DNA of 64,000 nt. Origin: JAAZLS01 sp964585925 (GTDB taxonomy: Bacteria; Bacillota; Dethiobacteria; DTU022). The stretch spans positions 1-64,000 of the forward strand of contig CAZPFS010000007.1 of the NCBI GenBank assembly GCA_964585925.1. Direction: 5' to 3'. A program made the translations under genes and the position numbers. Of this stretch, positions 59,469 to 64,000 are shown in pieces; the first letter of the stretch is position 1; each line of letters starts with the position of its first letter. The notes below the pieces were generated by a model. It ran no database searches, was not told where the DNA came from, and saw only the letters and a list, made by a program, of their open reading frames with translations.

Positions 59469-59885
59469 TTGAGCCGTCGTTTGTCCAGGGAGATAGCATT
59501 TAAAACACTGTTTCAAATTGATGTAGGCCAGACTGTACCCAGACTGGCTTTGCTGCATACGCTGGAGGGCTTTAAACTCACCGGGGAGGAAGAGCAGTTC
59601 ATCCGGGAGGTTGTGGACGGTACGCTTCTAAACCTGGAGTATATTGACCGGTTTATCAAAAAGTATCTGATCAACTGGCAGCTGGATCGTTTGCCGGCGG
59701 TCAACCGCAATCTGTTGCGGCTGGCCCTGTATGAAATGATCTTCCGGTCGGATATACCCCCGGCGGTTTCCATCAATGAAGCCCTGGAGCTTGCCAGGAA
59801 ATTCGGCAGCACCGAAGAAGATGTGGCTTTTCTGAACAGCGTTCTGGACCATGCTACCGGGGAACATTTATCCAAGGAGAGATAG
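59469..59885 (+). CDS. nusB: Transcription antitermination factor NusB
   Basis: A 138-residue all-helical RNA-binding protein that joins NusE in rRNA antitermination. RRLSREIAFKTLFQIDVG is the N-terminal signature; LPAVNRNLLRLALYEMIF and AVSINEALELARKFGSTE follow as in the family. TTG start behind AAGGGGG. It is usually downstream of the Asp23 block in Clostridia. Confidence 0.95.
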   Translation: MSRRLSREIAFKTLFQIDVGQTVPRLALLHTLEGFKLTGEEEQFIREVVDGTLLNLEYIDRFIKKYLINWQLDRLPAVNRNLLRLALYEMIFRSDIPPAVSINEALELARKFGSTEEDVAFLNSVLDHATGEHLSKER

Positions 59886-59888
59886 ACC

Positions 59889-60830
59889 TTGCAGGTACTG
59901 GCTCTGGATACCTCCGCCTATACCACCTCTCTGGCCCTGGTGAATGAGCGGGAACATCTTGATTGGGAGGGCCGCCGGGTGCTGGAAGTTGAAAGGGGAC
60001 GTCTGGGTCTGCGGCAATCGGAAGCGGTGTTCGGCCACCTGAAAAATATACCCCTCCTCTGGGAGGAGGGCTCAAAGCATCTGGAAGGCAGTAATCTGGC
60101 GGCGGTGGCGGTCTCCAATCGTCCCCGACCGGTTGCCGGTTCATATATGCCGGTATTCAGGGTGGGGCATGCTTTTGGAATTTTTATGGCCCAGACCATG
60201 GGACTTCAATTGCTGGCCACCTCCCACCAGGAGGGGCATGTTATGGCCGCCCTGTGGTCCGCCGGGCTTCCACCGGGATGCTATCTGGCGGCCCACTTGT
60301 CGGGGGGGACCACCGAGCTACTGTCGGTAATCGAAGATCCGCCGGGTCATTTAAAAATCGGGATCATAGGCGGCAGCACTGATCTCCATGCCGGGCAATT
60401 TGTCGATCGGATCGGGGTTGCCTTGGGGGCAGGATTTCCGGCAGGCAAGATGATGGAGAAACTTGCCGCCGGCGGCTCAAGCGGCACGCTCAGGCTGCCG
60501 GTAGCGGTAACCGGTACCAATATCAGCTTTTCAGGACCGGCCAGCCAGGCCGAGCGGCATTTGCAGCGGGGTTGTCCTCCCGGGGAGCTGGCCCGGGCGG
60601 TGGAAATTTGTATTGCCGATTCACTGGTTTTGGCCCTGGAAGCAGCTTCGGCAATGGCCCCTTTCGAAGGAGTTGTGCTGGTGGGAGGAGTTGCCTCCAA
60701 TAATTTCATTCGCAAACGGTTGGAGGAACGATTTCAAGAGTTGCCGCTGAGTTTTGCCGGTCCGGGATATTCTGAGGACAATGCGGCCGGAGTGGCGGTC
60801 CAGGCGGCCCGAAAGCTGTCATCTTCCTAA
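59889..60830 (+). CDS. Kae1-like (TsaD paralog) protein
   Basis: A 313-residue ASKHA-fold protein related to TsaD/Kae1. LALDTSAYTTSLALV is the phosphate-1 region, SHQEGH keeps the two metal-binding histidines, LSGGTTELL and VGGVASNNFIRKRL are ATP-site motifs. It is shorter and more divergent than TsaD (about 340 residues), so it is probably a paralog and not the tRNA t6A enzyme. Found after nusB in many Clostridia. TTG start three bases after the nusB stop. Confidence 0.88.
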   Translation: MQVLALDTSAYTTSLALVNEREHLDWEGRRVLEVERGRLGLRQSEAVFGHLKNIPLLWEEGSKHLEGSNLAAVAVSNRPRPVAGSYMPVFRVGHAFGIFMAQTMGLQLLATSHQEGHVMAALWSAGLPPGCYLAAHLSGGTTELLSVIEDPPGHLKIGIIGGSTDLHAGQFVDRIGVALGAGFPAGKMMEKLAAGGSSGTLRLPVAVTGTNISFSGPASQAERHLQRGCPPGELARAVEICIADSLVLALEAASAMAPFEGVVLVGGVASNNFIRKRLEERFQELPLSFAGPGYSEDNAAGVAVQAARKLSSS

Positions 60831-60994
60831 AATGGTTTGTCATTTGAAATATGTGCTGGAAATTGGCAAAATACCGATAATGGCGCCTTAACCGGGGGTC
60901 CGCATACTGGCGGCTTTTATCTGGGGGTGGTGAGAAATATTCGGCAATGAATTGCTGATCTCATTATATTAAATATCCCGAGGGAGAGGGGAAT

Positions 60995-62980
60995 ATGGCA
61001 AAAATCTATTTTAGCAGTTGGAACGGCCGGGTGATCGATGGCCGGGACAAAGACCCGCACCAACGGCCGGAAACATCCGATCTTGGCCTTCCCGACCACT
61101 TGAGCAATAAGGCGATCAGAGCGTTTCTAGGCTGGGGCGGGCTGATAATCGTGGATCCGGAAATTAATATAGTTCAGGCACTGAAGGTTTTTTTTGAACA
61201 GGTTCAGCAGAAATCATGTGGGCGCTGTATTCCCTGCCGGATTGGCAGCCGGGTTATTGCCGAAAAACTCGAACGATTGCTGCGCGGGAAGGGGAACAGC
61301 AACGACCTGCAAGGGCTGCAGCGTCTGGGGGAACTCCTTAGGGATTGCTCTCTTTGTCAACTGGGCCAGTCTTCACCGCTGCCCCTGCTGGAAGCACTCA
61401 AATATTTTGCATCCGACTTCGAGGCCTGTCTCGGGGAGGGATGCCCTGCTGCGGGGGATCTGCATTATGATTCTATATTGACCACTCCCTGCCAGAATGG
61501 TTGCCCGGCACATATCAGCATTTATAAATATATCGGCGGGATCAGCGAAGGTCGTTATCGGGAAGCGCTGGAGGTTATTCTTGAAAAAACTCCCCTGGCA
61601 GGAACCCTGGGACGGGTTTGTGTTCATCCCTGTGAAAGTAATTGCCGGCGTTCCCTGGTGGATGAACCGCTTTCTATACGGGTGTTAAAACGATTTGTGG
61701 CCGATGAGGAGATCAAACGCAGGCAGATCCCTTCCCGGGAAAAAGCTGCCGGCAACAACCGGCAGGTGGCGGTACTCGGATCCGGACCGGCCGGTCTAAC
61801 TGCAGCCTATCAGCTGGCCGAGCGGGGCTATGGCGTTACCATCTTCGAAGCGCTTCCGGTGGCCGGGGGCATGCTGGCGGTGGGGATACCGGCTTACCGG
61901 CTGCCGCGGGAAATACTAAATGCCGAAATAGATCTGGTCAGATCCCGGGGAGTAGAGATCAAACTCAATACCCCGGTGGGATCCGATCTTCCCCTGAAAC
62001 GGCTGTGGGAGGATGGATTCAAAGCAATATTTATTGCTACGGGGCTGCATTTGAGCAGTTCCATGGGGATAGAGGGGGAAGAGGCCGGTTACCGGGGATT
62101 CATCCCGGGGGTAGAATTTTTACGGAGATCAAACCTGGGTCTGGACCTGGAGTTGGGTGAGCGGGTGGCGGTAATCGGCGGCGGGAATGTGGCCATGGAC
62201 TGCGCCCGATCCTCGGTGCGGCTGGGGGCAAAGGAGGTCTATTTGATCTACCGCCGATCCCGGGCGGAAATGCCGGCCAATGAAGAGGAAATTGTAGCTG
62301 CCGAAGAAGAAGGAATAAAATTTTATCTGTTGGCCAACCCGACCCGCATACTGGCCGAAAGCAACCGGGTAACCGGCATGGAATGCATACGGATGAGACT
62401 GGGCGAACCCGACTCGAGCGGGCGGAGGCGTCCGGTGCCGGTGGAAGGTTCAGAATTTGTAATGCCGGTGGATACGATTGTCCCGGCGATCGGGCAGGTG
62501 GCTGATCTGTCGCTGTTGGGGGAAAACAGTGGGGTTGAAATATCCCGGCGGGGAACGCTGGAGGCGGATCCTTCCACCATGGCCACTTCGGTTCCCGGAA
62601 TATTTGCCGGGGGGGATGTGGTGCTGGGCGCCCGGACAGTCATCGAGGCAATAGCTGCCGGCAACCGTGCCGCGGAAGCGATCGATGCCTACCTGCGCCG
62701 CGGCAAGGCGACGGTCAGTGCGGCGACGGCCATGGAAATGCTGATAGAACAGGTGGGGGTATTTGATTCTGCCGAAAAAGTCCCCCTGGTGGGGGGAAGA
62801 AAGAGGCAGCGGGAAGAGGCCCTGCCTGTTTCCGAAAGGCTGACCGGTTTTAACGAGGTGGAACTGGGCTTCAAAAGCCCCGTGGAGGCCATCCGCGAAG
62901 CGGAACGCTGCGCATTCTGTATGAGCCTGGGCCTGGTCATTACGGATTCGAGGGGAGGGAAATGCAATGAAAACAGTTAG
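60995..62980 (+). CDS. NuoF-type Fe-S domain / GltD-type flavoprotein fusion
   Basis: A 661-residue fusion. Residues 40-140 match the C-terminal [4Fe-4S] (N3) domain of NuoF: CGRCIPCRIGS with a fourth Cys about 40 residues on (CQLGQSSPLPLLEALKYF). Residues 150-245 are the GltD/dihydropyrimidine dehydrogenase cysteine domain (CQNGCPAHISIYKY, then CVHPCESNCRR). Two Rossmann folds follow, FAD at VAVLGSGPAGLTAAYQLAE and NAD(P)H at VAVIGGGNVAMDCARSS. The NADH/FMN half of NuoF is missing. It overlaps the next gene by 14 bases, so it is probably the NAD(P)H-linked partner of that formate dehydrogenase-like subunit. Confidence 0.95.
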   Translation: MAKIYFSSWNGRVIDGRDKDPHQRPETSDLGLPDHLSNKAIRAFLGWGGLIIVDPEINIVQALKVFFEQVQQKSCGRCIPCRIGSRVIAEKLERLLRGKGNSNDLQGLQRLGELLRDCSLCQLGQSSPLPLLEALKYFASDFEACLGEGCPAAGDLHYDSILTTPCQNGCPAHISIYKYIGGISEGRYREALEVILEKTPLAGTLGRVCVHPCESNCRRSLVDEPLSIRVLKRFVADEEIKRRQIPSREKAAGNNRQVAVLGSGPAGLTAAYQLAERGYGVTIFEALPVAGGMLAVGIPAYRLPREILNAEIDLVRSRGVEIKLNTPVGSDLPLKRLWEDGFKAIFIATGLHLSSSMGIEGEEAGYRGFIPGVEFLRRSNLGLDLELGERVAVIGGGNVAMDCARSSVRLGAKEVYLIYRRSRAEMPANEEEIVAAEEEGIKFYLLANPTRILAESNRVTGMECIRMRLGEPDSSGRRRPVPVEGSEFVMPVDTIVPAIGQVADLSLLGENSGVEISRRGTLEADPSTMATSVPGIFAGGDVVLGARTVIEAIAAGNRAAEAIDAYLRRGKATVSAATAMEMLIEQVGVFDSAEKVPLVGGRKRQREEALPVSERLTGFNEVELGFKSPVEAIREAERCAFCMSLGLVITDSRGGKCNENS

Positions 62981-64000
62981 ACTTATCATAAATGGCCGTG
63001 AGATCAGCGCCCCTGAGGGAGCCACTATCCTGGAGGCGGCGCGTGAAAACGATATTTATATTCCCACCTTGTGTTATCATCCCCGGCTATCTCCATTGGG
63101 GCAGTGCCGACTTTGCCTGGTAGAGGTGGAGGGGCTGGACAAGCCGGTTACCGCTTGTGATAACCCGGTGCAAGAAGGCATGGTGGTGACAACCGATACG
63201 CCGGCTATCTGCCGGGCCCGGGAAGATATACTGAATCTGGTGATTTCAACCCACCCCTTCGAAGATTGCCTGACCTGTGAAAAAAGCGGAGCCTGTGAGC
63301 TGCAGGACAAGGCTTACTGTTTTGGGATCGAACTTCCCGCGCCGCTGGGAAAACCCCTGCTTCCGGGCCTGCAGGAAGAGGATCCCTTTATAGTCAGGGA
63401 TGAACAAAAGTGCATTCTTTGCGGCCGCTGTCTGCAGGTTTGCAACCAGGGAGCGGGGGCCTTTGTTTTTTCTCTCGTGGGCAACGGGATTTCCACCCGG
63501 GTAGTTCCCTCCCGGTCGAGGCAGGAAACCACTTTAGAGTTGGCCGGGTGCATCTACTGCGGGCAATGTCTGGATGTCTGCCCGGTGGGTGCGTTGACCG
63601 AAAGAACCAGATTGGAGGCCGGTCGGGAATGGGAGTTCCACACCGCTGCCGGGATCTGCCTGGAGTGTGCCCTGAACTGCCCCCTGGAGCGGCATACTTT
63701 GCAGGGGAAACAGGTGCGGGCAACCTCGCCCCGTGAGGGTTCGCCGTTTCAGGGACTGTGCCGTACAGGTAAATTCCCGGAAACCGAAGGCGAGCGCATA
63801 CTAAAGCCCTTGCTTAGGGACGGGGATGGACTGCGGGAAGCAAATTATGATCAGGCGTTCCGGGTTACGATCAGCGCTTTGGGCAATATACAAAAAAGAA
63901 GCGGCGGGGGTTGTCTGGCCGTGCTGGCCGACGGACGATGCAGCAATGAAGAGAGCTATCTATTTCAGAAACTGGCTAGGGCGGGTCTGGGATCCAACCA
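62967..64000 (+). CDS. Formate dehydrogenase/NuoG-like catalytic subunit, partial
   Basis: About 344 residues are visible before the window ends; there is no stop. In order: a [2Fe-2S] domain (CYHPRLSPLGQCRLCLVEV, later TACDNP), a His-Cys cluster region (HPFEDCLTCEKSGACELQ), two ferredoxin motifs (CILCGRCLQVC and CIYCGQCLDVC), then the start of a molybdopterin domain with CLECALNCP and GLCRTGKF. SNEESYLFQKLARAGLGSN matches the segment just before the Cys/Sec active site in formate dehydrogenases, which lies outside the window. GGGAGGGA precedes the ATG. Soluble, no Tat signal. Confidence 0.93.
   Translation, partial: MKTVRLIINGREISAPEGATILEAARENDIYIPTLCYHPRLSPLGQCRLCLVEVEGLDKPVTACDNPVQEGMVVTTDTPAICRAREDILNLVISTHPFEDCLTCEKSGACELQDKAYCFGIELPAPLGKPLLPGLQEEDPFIVRDEQKCILCGRCLQVCNQGAGAFVFSLVGNGISTRVVPSRSRQETTLELAGCIYCGQCLDVCPVGALTERTRLEAGREWEFHTAAGICLECALNCPLERHTLQGKQVRATSPREGSPFQGLCRTGKFPETEGERILKPLLRDGDGLREANYDQAFRVTISALGNIQKRSGGGCLAVLADGRCSNEESYLFQKLARAGLGSN

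Noticed and set aside
1..64000. tRNA or rRNA genes
   Set aside because: I scanned for TTCGA-type arm sequences and conserved rRNA stretches and saw none.

Overview
The window comes from a spore-forming, anaerobic, single-membrane bacterium of the Bacillota, class Clostridia. The evidence is a complete spoIIIAA-AH operon, an uninterrupted sporulation sigma factor sigK, the Clostridia-type block IreB/RuvX/DUF1292/MltG, an Asp23/AmaP/DUF2273 block, and a type IV pilus locus with no secretin. Two formate dehydrogenase loci, one containing selenocysteine, and Rnf-type redox genes suggest an acetogenic, syntrophic or otherwise formate-handling lifestyle. I cannot name the genus. A run of exactly 100 N inside a repeat array shows this is a draft scaffold. 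TTG start codons are very common.

Layout. 1-5.5 kb: DUF2905, queA-tgt (queuosine), yajC, a TIGR04086 membrane protein, a YigZ-family protein, a G/C-tract repeat cluster, then mnmA. 5.5-10.4 kb: an AT-richer accessory segment with an XRE regulator, five palindromic operator-like sites, an NhaC-family antiporter and a divergent ureABC set without accessory genes. 10.5-18.6 kb: conserved housekeeping genes (AI-2E permease, alaS behind a near-consensus promoter, ireB, ruvX, DUF1292, mltG, a class B PBP). 18.9-31.4 kb: accessory genes, namely a DmpA-type peptidase, a membrane-anchored MutS-like ATPase, a leftward operon rnfC-rnfD-fdhA(Sec)-fdhB, a radical SAM protein with an ArsR regulator, a possible three-way-junction RNA and a DUF2007 protein. 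31.5-34.1 kb: sigK, a two-level tandem repeat array holding the assembly gap, and an isocitrate/isopropylmalate dehydrogenase-family gene.

34.3-49.2 kb: yqeG and aroE, then a cyclic-di-GMP-I riboswitch with an intrinsic terminator in front of a type IV pilus locus (pilB, T, C, pilin, D, three minor components, pilM, N, O, four more minor components). PilB also carries an N-terminal MshEN-type domain, so c-di-GMP may act on both transcription and assembly. 49.2-60.8 kb: aroK, aroQ, a Xaa-Pro peptidase, efp, a CD1247-type protein, spoIIIAA-AH, Asp23/AmaP/DUF2273, nusB and a Kae1-like TsaD paralog. 61-64 kb: a fusion of the NuoF iron-sulfur domain with a GltD-type flavoprotein, overlapping the start of a second formate dehydrogenase/NuoG-like catalytic subunit that runs off the window.

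The strongest candidate for an undescribed system is the rnfC-rnfD-fdhA-fdhB operon. It pairs an exported selenocysteine formate dehydrogenase, lacking its usual cytochrome b subunit, with only two of the six Rnf subunits. This would be a possible transmembrane formate/NAD(H) electron conduit. Second is the accessory-less urease-like operon with an altered active-site flap and a co-linear antiporter.
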